From Mucidula mucida (Eukaryota; Basidiomycota; Agaricomycetes; Agaricales; Physalacriaceae): a stretch of 64,000 nt of DNA. Position numbers and translations under genes: made by a program. The notes under the pieces are model-generated. The model worked only from the letters and a program-made list of their open reading frames with translations, had not been told where the DNA came from and made no database searches. Location of the stretch: contig JADNYV010000061.1 in the NCBI GenBank assembly GCA_015501055.1, positions 123,006-187,005 on the forward strand, given 5' to 3'. Of the stretch, positions 1-10,492 are shown piece after piece (positions within the stretch are counted from its first letter, which is position 1; each line of letters begins with the position of its first letter).

Positions 1-1113
1 CTCGGAAGGTACGTCGTCTTGAGCACCATCGAGTGTAATGTGCTCATCAAAGAAATAAAGGCCTGCAAGACCTTCAAGCTGTTCTGCGGAGTCCCGGACA
101 TACTCAGTCCCAGGCTCAACATACCCTCCTAGATTCTGCTCGACTTCCTCCGTCCAGTCGTCAAGCTCGGAGTCGTGATCGTCAGCATTGGCATACCAAA
201 CGCCATCCTCGTGGTCCGTGACCTTGTTGGCTGAGTCGTCCGACTTCCCCTTCCCTTTTCCTTTCCCTCGGGGACCCTTCCCTTCCTTCCCACCTCCCTT
301 CGCCCAGCACTCCGCCTTGATGTGACCCTTCTTGTGGCAGTTATAACACTCCACATTTTTACTCCTCCTCTGCTGACCACTCGTGTTACCGCCGTTTGCG
401 TTGAACACGGCTTCTTTTGCCTCCTTCGGACGTGCCTTGATTGCACGACGGTCAGCCTCGTTGCTGATACCGCGGACGTAGGTGTCGACACTGAGAGGTG
501 TTGCGAGGAGGGATGATGCTGCCATGAGCGCAGCGAGATACGGGTCGTAGGATGTGGGAAGTGAGCCGAGGAGTATAGCGACGAAGTTGTCGTCGCCCGG
601 GTCTGCACCCATCGCGATAAGATCCTCGTGAATGGCCTGCAGCTTGGCGAGGTGAGTCTTCACATCACCATTTTCTGTGCATCGTTCGTCCTGAAGCTTG
701 AGGCGCAGGTCAACAACCATTATTTGTGAGCGCTTTTCGAACTCAGCTTTGACCTTTGCCCACATCAACGCCGCCGTCGCTTCACCCTTCACCTTCAAGA
801 ACAACGCATCCGAGATTGTCGATGCGATGCCTTGCTTGACGATGGCCTGCTCCGACCGCCATGCTCGGTTCTTGACATCCCACTTGTCGAGAGCCTCCTG
901 CTCCGCCGTTGTGACGGCCTTTGGATCTGCGGGGACCGGCTTCGTACCAGCTGGACTTGTTGTGGTGAGCTCCAGGTGGTGCCCAAGTATTGCAGCATCG
1001 GCTGCGAATACAAAGCGGTCGCGGTAGAGGACGTAGTTCGTACCATCCGCCTTGCAGTGCGGGATACGAGCGAACAGATCGTTGAGCTGTTTTGTGTTGG
1101 TGGTGGTCGACAT
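1..1113 (-). CDS. Copia Gag-Pol polyprotein, N-terminal 371 codons (partial)
   Basis: Gag portion of a Ty1/copia polyprotein; Gag packages element RNA in cytoplasmic particles. ATG at 1113 (minus). The frame stays open through 371 codons to the window edge. It begins MSTTTNTKQLNDLFARIPHC, closely matching the start of the polyprotein at 52393. A UBN2/DUF4219-type Gag domain fills about residues 10-230. A CCHC zinc knuckle (CYNCHKKGHIKAEC, near position 350 of the window) is followed by a K/G-rich linker and an acidic stretch. Protease, integrase and reverse transcriptase would lie to the left, outside the window. No disabling change is seen in the visible part. Shorter open frames on either strand here are shadows. 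Confidence 0.8.
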   Translation of the reverse strand, partial: MSTTTNTKQLNDLFARIPHCKADGTNYVLYRDRFVFAADAAILGHHLELTTTSPAGTKPVPADPKAVTTAEQEALDKWDVKNRAWRSEQAIVKQGIASTISDALFLKVKGEATAALMWAKVKAEFEKRSQIMVVDLRLKLQDERCTENGDVKTHLAKLQAIHEDLIAMGADPGDDNFVAILLGSLPTSYDPYLAALMAASSLLATPLSVDTYVRGISNEADRRAIKARPKEAKEAVFNANGGNTSGQQRRSKNVECYNCHKKGHIKAECWAKGGGKEGKGPRGKGKGKGKSDDSANKVTDHEDGVWYANADDHDSELDDWTEEVEQNLGGYVEPGTEYVRDSAEQLEGLAGLYFFDEHITLDGAQDDVPSE

Positions 1114-1172
1114 AGCGAGAGATTACGAGCGGGAGGGTAGCAAGTTATATGAGGATTGATTCAGGCAAGGTC

Positions 1173-1185
1173 GGGGCCCATAACC
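1173..1185 (-). other. Primer-binding site of copia 1 (initiator tRNA-Met anticodon arm type)
   Basis: On the minus strand GGTTATGGGCCCC follows the last CA of the LTR directly. It is complementary to the anticodon region of initiator tRNA-Met (GGGCCCATAACC), the half-tRNA priming mode known from Drosophila copia. The same PBS occurs at 52303. Confidence 0.7.
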
Positions 1186-1530
1186 TGTGAGAATTGGACG
1201 ATAAAACGAGGGCAAATGCACTGATGAATTCATCTCGAGTATATCCTCTTTATACAACTTGACGAGCACCGTACTACGAAACTGGCAGTAGACACGAAGA
1301 CCTGTAAACTAAATGACTGAGAATGCTAAGTAAGACTGCTGGAAACCATTGGTAAGTAAATTGAACTACGGGATAAGAAACAAACGGAAAACATATGAAG
1401 TGGCGGATTCGCGAGTTGAGTCCAGATTTAGAATGTGGATCCCGGAATGAATCGGTGGATCCACAAGAGAAGACGCGTCACGTCAACGCGTTTGTGAGGA
1501 CCGTTGGTCCGTCTGGCTTGAATGCCAACA
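1186..1530 (-). repeat. 5' LTR of copia 1 (345 bp)
   Basis: Minus-strand LTR starting TGTTGG and ending CTCACA, with TG...CA ends and the PBS adjoining. It contains a TATA-like TATAAAGAGG on the minus strand (around 1250), a plausible core promoter for the element. The partner LTR is outside the window, so the outer boundary at 1530 rests on the TG end alone. Confidence 0.65.
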
Positions 1531-2388
1531 GCCGGAAGGTCTTGCAAAAACCATTATCAGTTGCTAGTAAACATTATATAGTAAGCCTTCTTTCAACTGC
1601 CTTTGTTGCCCTTGTATTGAACATATTCTTTAACAGGCTTTCCCGTGAATACCACAACATCCAATATTGAACTATGCCCAAAATGTTGTGCATCAATTGT
1701 GTTGACTTCATACAGGCTACCTTTTAAACAGGACTTCACTAGAGTGTATTGCAACCCTTTTACCACAAATAAATCCTCCATAGAACGCAGCTTGAGCAAC
1801 ATGTCTGCTGAGTTAGCAACACTGACCGAGGAAATCAAGTTATTGGTTAGTGCACTAAAGATACACCACACCCATCTCGAGAGATATATCCATTACACCA
1901 CATGTTTCATTCAATTATCCCCCATCTGCCAACTTCCTACCAAAGTCCTTGGTATCATCTTTGCCGCGGCGTGTACTTCTTTTCAAAAGACTGAATACAG
2001 AACCCCGCTTTTCATCAGCCTTGTTTGCTCAAAATGGTGTGACATTTCCCTTTCCATGCCTGTCCTGTGGACAAACATCTATATCGCACCTTATTCACAT
2101 ACAGCTTGTGTACCTGTGTACCAACATTATCTCCAGCGCTGCGGAAGGATTCCAATTTGCATCAAGGTGGAAATTCCTGTCAAAGTCCACCCTCATCTGT
2201 ATGATGACAATGGTGATCATCCCTCCGGACTGATCTACAAGAATCATGTTGATGTTATGGCCGATGTCTATGAGAGCTCTGCTCAGTGGAGGCATGCCAA
2301 GTTTTATATAAACCTCGCAGGTATCAAACTTTTACAAGATCTTTCTGGTCTCTGGGCCGATGACACGGAGCAGTTGGAGGCACCCAAT

Positions 2389-2397
2389 CTCAATTCC
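2389..2397. repeat. Target-site duplication, left arm, element copy 1
   Basis: CTCAATTCC immediately left of the terminal TAGCCAGG; the identical 9-mer lies at 8101-8109. In the F-box reading frame the duplicated bases fall on the Asn-Leu-Asn-Ser codons. Confidence 0.95.
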
Positions 2398-2548
2398 TAG
2401 CCAGGTAACCTAGCCTACAAAGTATGAGCAAGACTCGATACAGTAGGCTAGGTAAACCGGCAGCAATAAAAAGCGTGAACATCTTTTGGCCATGTTTGGC
2501 ACAGTCGGATCAGTCGGTCCGTAAGCTATTATACCATATGCGGATGGC
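2398..2548 (+). repeat. Left TIR, element copy 1 (151 bp)
   Basis: Perfect inverted match to 7950-8100. Inside it, ACCTAGCCTAC (2408-2418) and its reverse complement GTAGGCTAGGT (2443-2453) form an internal inverted pair, a plausible double transposase-binding site. An ATG at 2424 and a donor-like GTAAGC at 2521 are also present. Confidence 0.95.
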
Positions 2549-2811
2549 GAAATCCGATGCCTTTCTTCTGACAAGCAAGACGTCAATCCGTACGGGTACC
2601 CCTTCTTCCTCGCGCCCATCTGGGTTCGGAATGCTCAATAAATCATATTCTACACCAAATCTGCGGCGTCTTGCGCCGGAATCGGTTGGGCAACACATCT
2701 TCTCCTTCTCTGGCACGGCAGCCCAAATCCGTTCTATACACTGCGGACACGCCGTCGCGCGTCGGCAGGGATGGGATCGTTCATCCCGGATTGAATCGTT
2801 CACCATCTCCC

Positions 2812-5545
2812 ATGCAGATTGATGCTCCCGGCGCGTCGTTTGATCCCTGCCCATCGCCCATCACTGATGTAGCAGATGCACATCCATCTCCATCACCAAA
2901 TACAACGAGCCTCCAAGCCGACGTGGATATGGATCAGACTGGTCTTGAGAGTGTAATGCCTGAGCCAGACCCTCCCTTCCCACCCTCTTCCTCCAGTATA
3001 CCAAAACTATCTTCCCTCTCGACTGTTCGCGATGGACGAAAGTTCCCTTACGCCGTCTCAACCCCAGGTGTACAGTCAAAGGCGCAGCTAGCGCTGGATG
3101 CACTCAAAGAGATCGATATCGCACCTGGCGAGTTTTTCTACACCATCATGGACCGCCGAAACGCGCAATTCGATAAGACGCAGAACGGTTTCTACCGTCC
3201 CGACGGCGTGTATCTGATATACATCCTCACACTGATGTGGTGGTGGGCTAAGAAGAGGGTCCAGACATGGATGTCTCCGTTTGCGCAGGAGTATGCTTGC
3301 GGACAGATCAAGGAAGAGTTCGAGGCTAAGATGGAGAGCATGCGTATCAACGTCTCGGACGTGACTGCCGACTTTCTTTCCTCCTGGGATGTTAACTCCA
3401 TCTTTGGATCTCGGCCGGACGATACAGGCGAGGAGGTGTCGATAACTGGAGGGGAGGCTATGCCATGGTGGTACGCGATGTTGACTGCCGCGACCACGGG
3501 CTCGTACTCGTCGGTAAACAAGGAGCATTATGCAGCTTTGGTCAGTGACCAAATCACGTACCGTCTATGTCTCTTACCTTTGACAACAGGCTCGGAATAT
3601 ATTGACGGCTCAAGCATTTCACGTCCGTTCGAATACGTGCTCCATGTATCAATTCATGTTTACCGTCTTTGCTTGGGCTACTGGCAGCTCAAAGAGAATG
3701 ATCGAAGCTCTCAATCACTCCGCTCTTTCCATGTCTTTTCCTACTGCTCTGAATACCATCTCCGCTCTTGCTACCCGCGCCGTTCAGCTAGGGAAAGCCT
3801 TTTCATTTGGACCTCACATGTTCACATACGACAACGTCAACTTCAGCTCCTCCATCTTCGTTGAACAGGTTCCGGGGTCAATGCCGAAAGTCCAATCAGG
3901 CACTTTTCCTGTATTGTACGAGCTCTGGGGCGTCCGACAAGCCTCAGATCTCCTACTACAGCCGATGTTGGACCGCCTCAAGAACGCTACTGATCTCACC
4001 TTCGCCGAGATACAGCCTCAGCGAGAAAATCAACGTTGCTATATGGCCCAATGCCATGTCACGATCGTAAAGACTCTGCTCCAATACGTCTCTGGCTTTA
4101 CGGAGACCAATGAATACACCTCTCACCCCAAGCTCCAACATATCCCTCGGCGCCCACTTCCCTTCCATTCCGTCAAGCGCTTCTACCCTCTCAAGGCATC
4201 GACCATCGAGGAAGCATCGATCGACGGAAACCTCTTGTTTCACGACGAAGTGTATATCAATCAGCTTGAACGCGATCCCGATGATCTTTCCGAGATGGCT
4301 ATTCCCATTTTCCCAGATCAGCTCACCTGTGCGCGGATTCGCGGCGCCCAGGCAGAGCGTGAAGGCGATATATCGGCATGGGAGACGCGCATGATCTTTC
4401 AGCTTGGGATTGGGCTATTTCATCTAATCATGAATCTGGCTTGGTGTCTTCTTCACAAACATCGGTTCAGCCACTCACAGCATGGTTCTCTGGCACACTA
4501 CTTCCTTGTTTTGAACAAGAAGCGTCTGGCAGGGGAGAAGCCGGACTACCATACTCTTATGGCTGCACTGGGGCAGATTCGGGACGGTCTACTGATGGAT
4601 GCCTGGCGCCAGAAGTGTGGATACGCGTCGCTGGCAGAGTTTTCCGCATCGAAGCCTACACCCGAGCCCTGCTGAAGATTGCAGTAGAGATCCTGAATGA
4701 ATTCGCAACACCGATCCCAGAACCACTGGATCCAAATGACGCGACTGAGACGAACCCCGCGAACAATGTGATCAATCAAAACACGCGTCTCCTCCTACGT
4801 GATCTGCTGTATCTCTGCGAGCTCACAACAGCTGTGTCGAGCGGTGATTTTGGATGTATTGAAGACATTCTACCGAACATCGCCGCCATTTTCCGTGGTG
4901 GTGGCTCTAACAACTACTGCACGGAGATTCTCCATCTACTTCACAACTTCAAGCGTGTGTGGACATCCGAGTTTGCGTAAGTCCTGTAGCCAATAGATTT
5001 CTTGTCTCGAGACTTATGTTTGCAGAGATATAATGCGCGATAACTTCCTGATGACGGTGTCTGGCCTACCAGAACATTTTATGCCGATCGACTTGAACAC
5101 TGAGCATCTCATTGGATACCTGAAGCAGTTGTTCTCGTCTAAAGGCCTTTACGGCTCATGGGACCGACTCGGCGAAGTCTCCGCAGCTATTGTCGAGCTA
5201 CAGGCTGTGAAAAAGCATTTCGGGGCTATGATGGATACATCGTATAAGAGCACTACAAAAACACCTGCAGATGTCTCATCCCTTGTTTGGAAGATCGCGG
5301 ATACTGTCCGGGAGTTGGAGGTACAGAAGGTCCTGGACAGTCGGGCGGGAAATTCAAGAGCCAAGGCTGCGCCAGACCTCCTTGCTGTTGGGCTGGCTAA
5401 GCTCGCGTCTTCGACACTCCGGACTTTCAACAAGAAGATGCGAGCATTCGTCAATGGTACTGGCTTTGATGTGGCAGAGGAGGAGGTCAATGAGCTTGAA
5501 GCAGCTCAATTCTCCTTCGATAGTGATATTAGCAATGATGATTGA
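2812..5545 (+). pseudogene. DUF6589-like putative transposase, copy 1 (frameshifted)
   Basis: Same gene as the open copy at 14541-17275. Exons are 2812-3540, 3590-4976 and 5026-5545, with introns 3541-3589 and 4977-5025 (GT-AG, 49 nt each). One base is missing near 4666, in the Glu-Ala codons that copy 2 reads as PTPEALLK. The frame therefore ends six bases later at TGA 4672-4674. The product would lose the last third, including the conserved Asp-Leu...Glu-His segment. All else matches copy 2 apart from isolated substitutions. The start is uncertain: the first in-frame ATG is 2812, but the frame is open upstream to a stop at 2569, and a short exon inside the TIR could splice in. If the two elements share a transposase, copy 1 would depend on copy 2. 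Confidence 0.75.
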
Positions 5546-5587
5546 ACATAATTAGATGTAAGTATCGTATACTGGACTCTGGAGTAA

Positions 5588-7852
5588 TTAACGACGTCGT
5601 GAAGGCGAATTTGTAACATCCCGTAGCGGCCGAATACGAAAGGTAAGACGGGGTACTTCCTCAATCTCGCTAGCCTTTGTACGCTTTGCCTTTGATGCAG
5701 GAGCGGCATAACTGCGCGGCCGCTTGAGCGAAATGGGGTTGACTGTGTTGAATTGAATAAGAAAGGAGTGTAATGGTCTAGCCCATGAGCGCTCCCAATC
5801 AGCTGTCTGCCCAAGATGCAACGATAGCATGGATGGTGATGCGAGAGCATCCGAGTCCGGACGCAGTTGAATAACGGACTTCATGTCCTGATCTGAAAGA
5901 ATGAGATATTCCGGGTAGACTGCACGCAGATCATCGTTGAGATACTCCTTGCGGCGCCATGCCTTGAGAAGCGGTGCAAGCTTCTCCTGAGAGGCAGTGG
6001 GACGGTACTGATTGCGAGTAATAACAGTGGACAACTCCACTGCCTCGACAGGTGCAGGATCGAGTGGACCGGGAAGGAAATCCTGGAGACGGAAGCCGTC
6101 GTGATGACGGTCACAGCAGAATGTACCATTGTACTTCAAGGCTGCAACAAAGAGGTCAGAATGCTATAAAGAACATGAAAGGAGGAATGTACCATCATCA
6201 GATGTATCATGAAAATAGTCACGTAGAAAGCGCCGAATACAAAAGCCAATGGCGAGGAGTTGAATCAACCTGATTGGTGCAAATCCGGCGCGCTCTTGCT
6301 TTGTAGACTTCTCGGTAAGTTTGGCACGGGGACGATCAGGATCATCTCCAAACTCATTCATGAAGTCCCCTAAACAGATTTCGTCTGCGTCGGCTGCCCA
6401 TGCCTCATAGAAAGTGATATATATCCCAATCTTGTCAATGATGCGAACGGCTCGGCCACCGCACTGTGTGCTGTAGGGTATATCTGCAGGTACATTGTTA
6501 TTGACCACGATGGCAACATCACGAAAATCAACGCCCTGGGTAGCATTGTGTCAAGGAGAGTTATTCTAGATGAGAGTAGACTCACCGTTGACTCGCCAGA
6601 CGTCAAAAATAGGATACGACAAGCACCCTCTGGATCTGTGAAAGCCTTATGGGTGCGACAAAGATATCTCTTTGACATTTTGCTGTAATAGTGTCGAATG
6701 ATCCCTTTCTTGCGGAGATTCGCAGGAAGGAATTCTGTCAAAGCTTTTGCAAGCGCCCGGGTCTGACCTTTTGTACGACAAAAGACAAGAACTCGAGGCT
6801 GCGTGATAGGATCTATATCACGAAGAAGACATTGGTAGTTGTTAACATCGTCGATTGATCCCTTGACCTGATGCATTGCATAGATCGTGTTCGGGCGGTT
6901 GACCGTGATGCGATGGGTTTGATGATCCGCAGCCAGGATACCAAGATTCTGGATGCTGGCTTCTACATGGGGAGGACAGGTTGCCGTCATGCCAAGCCAG
7001 GGGACGGAAGACGGGAACAGAGCCTTGATCTCGCTGAGCCTGCCCCAGGTTGGTCGAAAGGCGGGAAGACCATATTGACTGATACCCGCGTAGTGCGCAG
7101 TGTGTACCTCATCAACAAAGAAGTATCGCACATATTTTCGAAAAGCTGGGTTACGAAGATATTGACCCATCCTTGGGAGATGTCCCTGCGGATTGGTAAA
7201 GCATTGCTCAATTGTTACAATGAGATGGCGCGCTCTTCCTGGAGATCGCGTCGAAAAGTTGAAGACGTTCTCCTTTAGGACATTCTGAGTTACATGTTAC
7301 AGTAGAAATACTTCAAGTAGACTTACAGCCCAATACTCTGCATCGCGCGGTGTATCGTCATTGATGCAAACTGTAGGGATCCCATATTTATCATTGAAGA
7401 CTTGTGCCTGTAATCACGTCAATCAGAAGGTCGAGGACCGGGACACCATAGAACACAAGTACCTGTGTGATTTGCAGTCGCTGTAGGGGAGATATCGTAA
7501 TGGCGATGGAGAATACATGTTCCATGAGAAGAAGAAGCACCATCATGAGTGTCTTTCCCGATCCTGTTCCAGCAATAGCAAGCACGTCGCCCTTACGGGC
7601 ATAGATAGCAAGTGCGACCTCGAGTTGATTCTGCCGTGAAATCTCCATATGTAATGTTCTTTCCCAGACTAGGAGGCAGAAGCGCAAAGCAACTGTCTTT
7701 GGGTCTGGATCAAGGGTGTGAATGAAGTCCCACGGAACAAGGTCCCTCGGAAGGACGCGCATCCGGTCACATAAAGAGACCAAAGACGCGTCCAGTATAA
7801 CTTGTGTAGCTGCCACCTGGGACGCGTCCAACACCGCCAAAGGTGAAGACAT
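5588..7852 (-). CDS. RecQ-like DNA helicase of element copy 1
   Basis: Superfamily 2 ATP-dependent DNA helicase, translated sequence identical to the copy-2 gene at 12234-14498, where exon limits and motifs are given. Five exons on the minus strand with four introns of 42-57 nt; 688 aa. Walker A GTGSGKT, motif II DEVH, motif III GMTAT and motif VI QCGGRAVR are all intact. It is convergent with the DUF6589 gene; the two stop codons are 42 bp apart. Although the neighbouring gene is frameshifted here, the helicase remains open, which fits a very young copy. Its role in transposition is inferred from co-residence only. Confidence 0.8.
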
Positions 7853-7949
7853 AATTAGTTTATAGTATGATTACGTTTGAGACATGAAAAGAGTGTGGGG
7901 AGGGTTACCAGTGTCGAAATAAAATCTTGCAGGAGGAGGCGTAATTTTT

Positions 7950-8100
7950 GCCATCCGCATATGGTATAATAGCTTACGGACCGACTGATCCGACTGTGCC
8001 AAACATGGCCAAAAGATGTTCACGCTTTTTATTGCTGCCGGTTTACCTAGCCTACTGTATCGAGTCTTGCTCATACTTTGTAGGCTAGGTTACCTGGCTA
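7950..8100 (-). repeat. Right TIR, element copy 1 (151 bp)
   Basis: Perfect inverted copy of 2398-2548. The helicase start codon lies 97 bp inside it, so TIR and spacer probably hold the helicase promoter. Confidence 0.95.
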
Positions 8101-8109
8101 CTCAATTCC
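8101..8109. repeat. Target-site duplication, right arm, element copy 1
   Basis: CTCAATTCC, identical to 2389-2397; the F-box A reading frame resumes directly after it. Confidence 0.95.
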
Positions 8110-9253
8110 CTTATATTGGCAATGAAGGATGCTCAGGTTTCCAACATGTCCAGCCTCCCCAGCATTTTCAGTGCGGCGCCTTCCCTGACTGCCGTTAACC
8201 TTCTTGATCGTTGTGCTAGCCAACCATTTCTTTGAACAGATAGCCAACTACCTTGGGGACAGTTACAACGCGTTCAGACTAGTCAGGGGAATCCAGCGAA
8301 GCTGATGGATCTCGAAAATAATTTCCAAGATGGAGGGGGAAGAACACTTGTTCTCAATGAACCGCACGAGCGCTCAATAACAGAATTTTTCCTATCCCTT
8401 GAGATATCGTTCACACGCCACCTCACCACCCTTATCCTCAATTCGGAGTCCTGGAATGATGATGTGTTCGACTTTTTCGCCGACCTCGCCATTCCTACTC
8501 TCAAAAACCTTGTATTAATCTGTCGCAACGGACGAATCTATGACAACCCAATCGTCGCGCTGCCTCAATTCCTCCAGTCTTCGCAATGCCAACTGAGCAC
8601 GTTCCGTCTTGTCATGCACGGCCGGGGTGGTACATATACTGCACAACCAACGCTGGCGGACACTTTGGTTGATGCACTTCATGAGATGGCCCATCTCACA
8701 TATCTCCAGGTCATCGAAGCTCCTTCGGGACCGCCTCTAATTAACAACAGACTCTTCGAGAAGCTGTCCGCAGATACCTTCCTGCCCAAGTTGAAGTCTC
8801 TCGAACTGGTGTGGGCAGAGGATTGCCAGCCCGACAGAGAACTGCTCTCCGCTCTCTCAGCGCGCGCAGACGGTCGTCTCTCGTCTGTTGTTCTCGGTAT
8901 CCGTAACGGGGGCAACCTTGGACCGGATGTTCTGGTGTGTTTGCGGGGGCTGCGACAGAAGAATGTCCGAGCTACGCGCTGGTAGTGCTCTTTTTTGTTA
9001 TTAAGGGGCGGTTGAAGGAGCTATGAGGTTATTATTGGTTGGGGTTGTAGGATATGAATCACTGTCCGTCTGCACTGCCAAAATGCCCTAATCACTTCGT
9101 TCGTACACCCCGTGGCCCATGGCCCATGGCTGCCGATGACTGGGCACTTTACGTGAAAGACTATCCATTTAAATTCCACAGGCCGCTCTACGTCCTCTGA
9201 TGTGAGGTAATAGGTGCCACAGTGCCACACTGCGGCACAGCACAGCTAGTCCA

Positions 9254-9259
9254 TATAAA
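9254..9259 (+). promoter_or_regulatory. TATA box of F-box gene B
   Basis: TATAAA 54 bp upstream of the ATG at 9308 and only 15 bp upstream of the ATG at 9269. A matching TATAAA lies at 21849-21854 before paralogue B'. The spacing favours 9308 as the start, since transcription would begin after 9269. The rest of 8986-9253 shows only repeats of the GGCCCATGG type and no gene. Confidence 0.45.
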
Positions 9260-9307
9260 GCTTCAGCAATGACGGCTGTTTCTCATCCTGACCTCCACCC
9301 AGCGACA

Positions 9308-10492
9308 ATGGAACGTCTACCCAATGAACTGATCTACCACATCATCGACCTCGTTGTTGAAGCCTCCGACAGGAGGTCTCTTCACCAACTCAGTCTGGTC
9401 GACAAGGCGTTTTCAGTGTACGCGCGCCAATGCTTATTCCAGGACCTATCCATAAAGACCTGTCCCGAAATACACATCCCGTGGTGCGTCAACCGGAGTA
9501 AATACGTCGGAGCATGCGATATCCACTGCATCAAAGAGCTAGCACCGGTCTTGAAAGCGCGTGCGCCTGCTTCAACCATACCCCGCACGATACGCACCTT
9601 GACTTTGGACGGAAGCAGAATTATTGACGACACGTTTTCGTTCCAGGAGATAGAGGAGCATACGGGAGGCATGGATGATGAACGTGTTACGGCCCCGGTT
9701 TTGGGGTACTTCGAAGCGGTCCAGGAATTGCGGCTGTTACATGTCCCTCTATACCCCTTCTCGTACTGGGCGTTGTTTCGATGGCGCCCATTAACTCTTC
9801 TGTCATCGGTCCGGACTCTTGTCTTGGACAACACGAGATTCTACGGAGGACCTCCCGCGCTGCACTCCTTCATTTCTAGAATGCCAAATCTCCAGAGTCT
9901 GTATATGAATCGCGTTAGGTGGGCCGGGAAACAGAGTCGCTGGCCGGGGTACCCAGACGACGTGCCAGGTTGGGCTGCCATTTTGGAAGGTTCACCGACC
10001 ATTATGTGGAGCCAAACAGTCAGAGAGACTATGTTCCCCCAACAACGGAAGCCTATCCCCTCTTCCCCCAGTCACCTTATCCTTCACCTCGAAGGTTCAG
10101 TACGCGCGCTCTCTTGGATCATGATGCCGATGCTATCGGAAATGCTGAGCAAGCTTTCCTCGCTCGAAGTACACACGAGGAACAGTGGTGGAGACGACGT
10201 GGCAGTGTTCTTGCTGAGACGACTGCTGGCGAGCGTGCCCAGCGTAGTTGATTTGACCTTTTCCTGGCATCACACGTGCTCGATAAGCACCAATCTCTTC
10301 CACCCCGATCTAAGCCTGTGCACTTCGCTTCGCACTTTGCGCCTTCAATTGATGTGTAAGCATGAGCGAACGACATGGCCCTTATGCAGGGAATGGCTTC
10401 ATTCCGCGGCGCGCTCGATACGTGATTCGCCGAGTCTCCAACATGTCCAGGTCACAATGGATGATCCGACCATTGATGACATGTCGCGTTAG
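9308..10492 (+). CDS. F-box/LRR-like protein B
   Basis: Putative substrate adaptor of an SCF ubiquitin ligase. An N-terminal F-box motif (MERLPNELIYHIIDLVVEAS) is followed by a domain typical of Agaricomycete F-box-like proteins with LRR-like leucine periodicity. The single-exon frame gives 394 aa from 9308; an alternative upstream ATG at 9269 adds 13 residues, but the TATAAA at 9254 argues for 9308. It lies head-to-tail after gene A, and the same order recurs at 19935/21888, so A-B is a duplicated gene pair. Against B', this frame ends at a TAG after DMSR (10490-10492) while the homologous sequence continues downstream for some 30 codons without a stop. B may therefore be C-terminally shortened. 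Substrate unknown. Confidence 0.7.
   Translation: MERLPNELIYHIIDLVVEASDRRSLHQLSLVDKAFSVYARQCLFQDLSIKTCPEIHIPWCVNRSKYVGACDIHCIKELAPVLKARAPASTIPRTIRTLTLDGSRIIDDTFSFQEIEEHTGGMDDERVTAPVLGYFEAVQELRLLHVPLYPFSYWALFRWRPLTLLSSVRTLVLDNTRFYGGPPALHSFISRMPNLQSLYMNRVRWAGKQSRWPGYPDDVPGWAAILEGSPTIMWSQTVRETMFPQQRKPIPSSPSHLILHLEGSVRALSWIMMPMLSEMLSKLSSLEVHTRNSGGDDVAVFLLRRLLASVPSVVDLTFSWHHTCSISTNLFHPDLSLCTSLRTLRLQLMCKHERTTWPLCREWLHSAARSIRDSPSLQHVQVTMDDPTIDDMSR

Larger units (their letters stand above)
1..1530 (-). mobile_element. Ty1/copia retrotransposon, 5' end (copia 1), truncated by window edge
   Basis: Minus-strand LTR retrotransposon running off the left edge. Reading leftward from 1530 it shows a 5' LTR, a primer-binding site directly abutting the LTR, and an open Gag frame that continues to base 1 without a stop. 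Its Gag is clearly related to the complete copia element at 52045-57314, but the LTRs differ, so the two are relatives rather than copies. The element lies about 115 bp upstream of the F-box A reading frame. The base run just outside the LTR (from 1531) resembles sequence at about 19629 upstream of the paralogue A', so it probably landed in the old A promoter. The other target-duplication arm lies outside the window. Confidence 0.85.
2398..8100 (+). mobile_element. Helicase/DUF6589 DNA transposon, copy 1 (5703 bp)
   Basis: DNA transposon bounded by perfect 151-bp terminal inverted repeats (ends TAGCCAGG...CCTGGCTA) and a 9-bp target duplication. It carries two genes facing each other: a DUF6589-like gene rightward from the left end and a RecQ-like helicase leftward from the right end. 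Their stop codons are only about 42 bp apart. Copy 2 (11986-17689) is the same element in opposite orientation. By eye the copies differ by four substitutions (2849, 3556, 4109, 5467) and one missing base near 4666, so both insertions look recent. A 9-bp duplication with long TIRs is MULE-like, but neither gene looks like a MULE transposase. I do not recognise a named superfamily with this gene pair. Confidence 0.9.
1645..8985 (+). pseudogene. F-box/LRR-like gene A, split by helicase element copy 1
   Basis: Paralogue of the open gene A' at 19935. The 5' part is 1645-2397 and the 3' part 8110-8985; between them sits the 5.7-kb element plus one copy of the 9-bp target duplication. With the insertion ignored, the two halves are in register with A'. 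The 5' half has the N-terminal Cys motif (ELCPKC), a helical segment and the F-box-like region (QLPTKVLGIIFAAA); the 3' half has the LRR-like C-terminus ending LRQKNVRATRW. Other damage: the position of the A' start ATG is GTG here, and an in-frame TGA lies at 8233-8235. The gene was therefore probably already decaying, or has decayed since. F-box proteins normally link substrates to SCF ubiquitin ligases; the substrate here is unknown. Confidence 0.8.

Noticed and set aside
129..608. Minus-strand 159-codon frame inside the copia 1 Gag
   Set aside because: Arg/Thr/Ser-rich shadow in another frame; the Gag frame itself is open and homologous to copia 2.
2398..2399. TA as a two-base target duplication of the helicase elements (Tc1/mariner style)
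   Set aside because: TA is present at both tips, but identical 9-mers lie just outside it in both copies, so TA belongs to the inverted repeat and the duplication is 9 bp.
2424..2822. Open frame beginning MSKTRYSRLG at both TIRs and in both copies (also 7871-8074, 12012-12215, 17265-17663)
   Set aside because: It is an artefact of the repeated TIR; beyond the TIR the frames differ between ends and run antisense or out of frame to the real genes. Only its possible use as a short 5' exon is kept as a finding.
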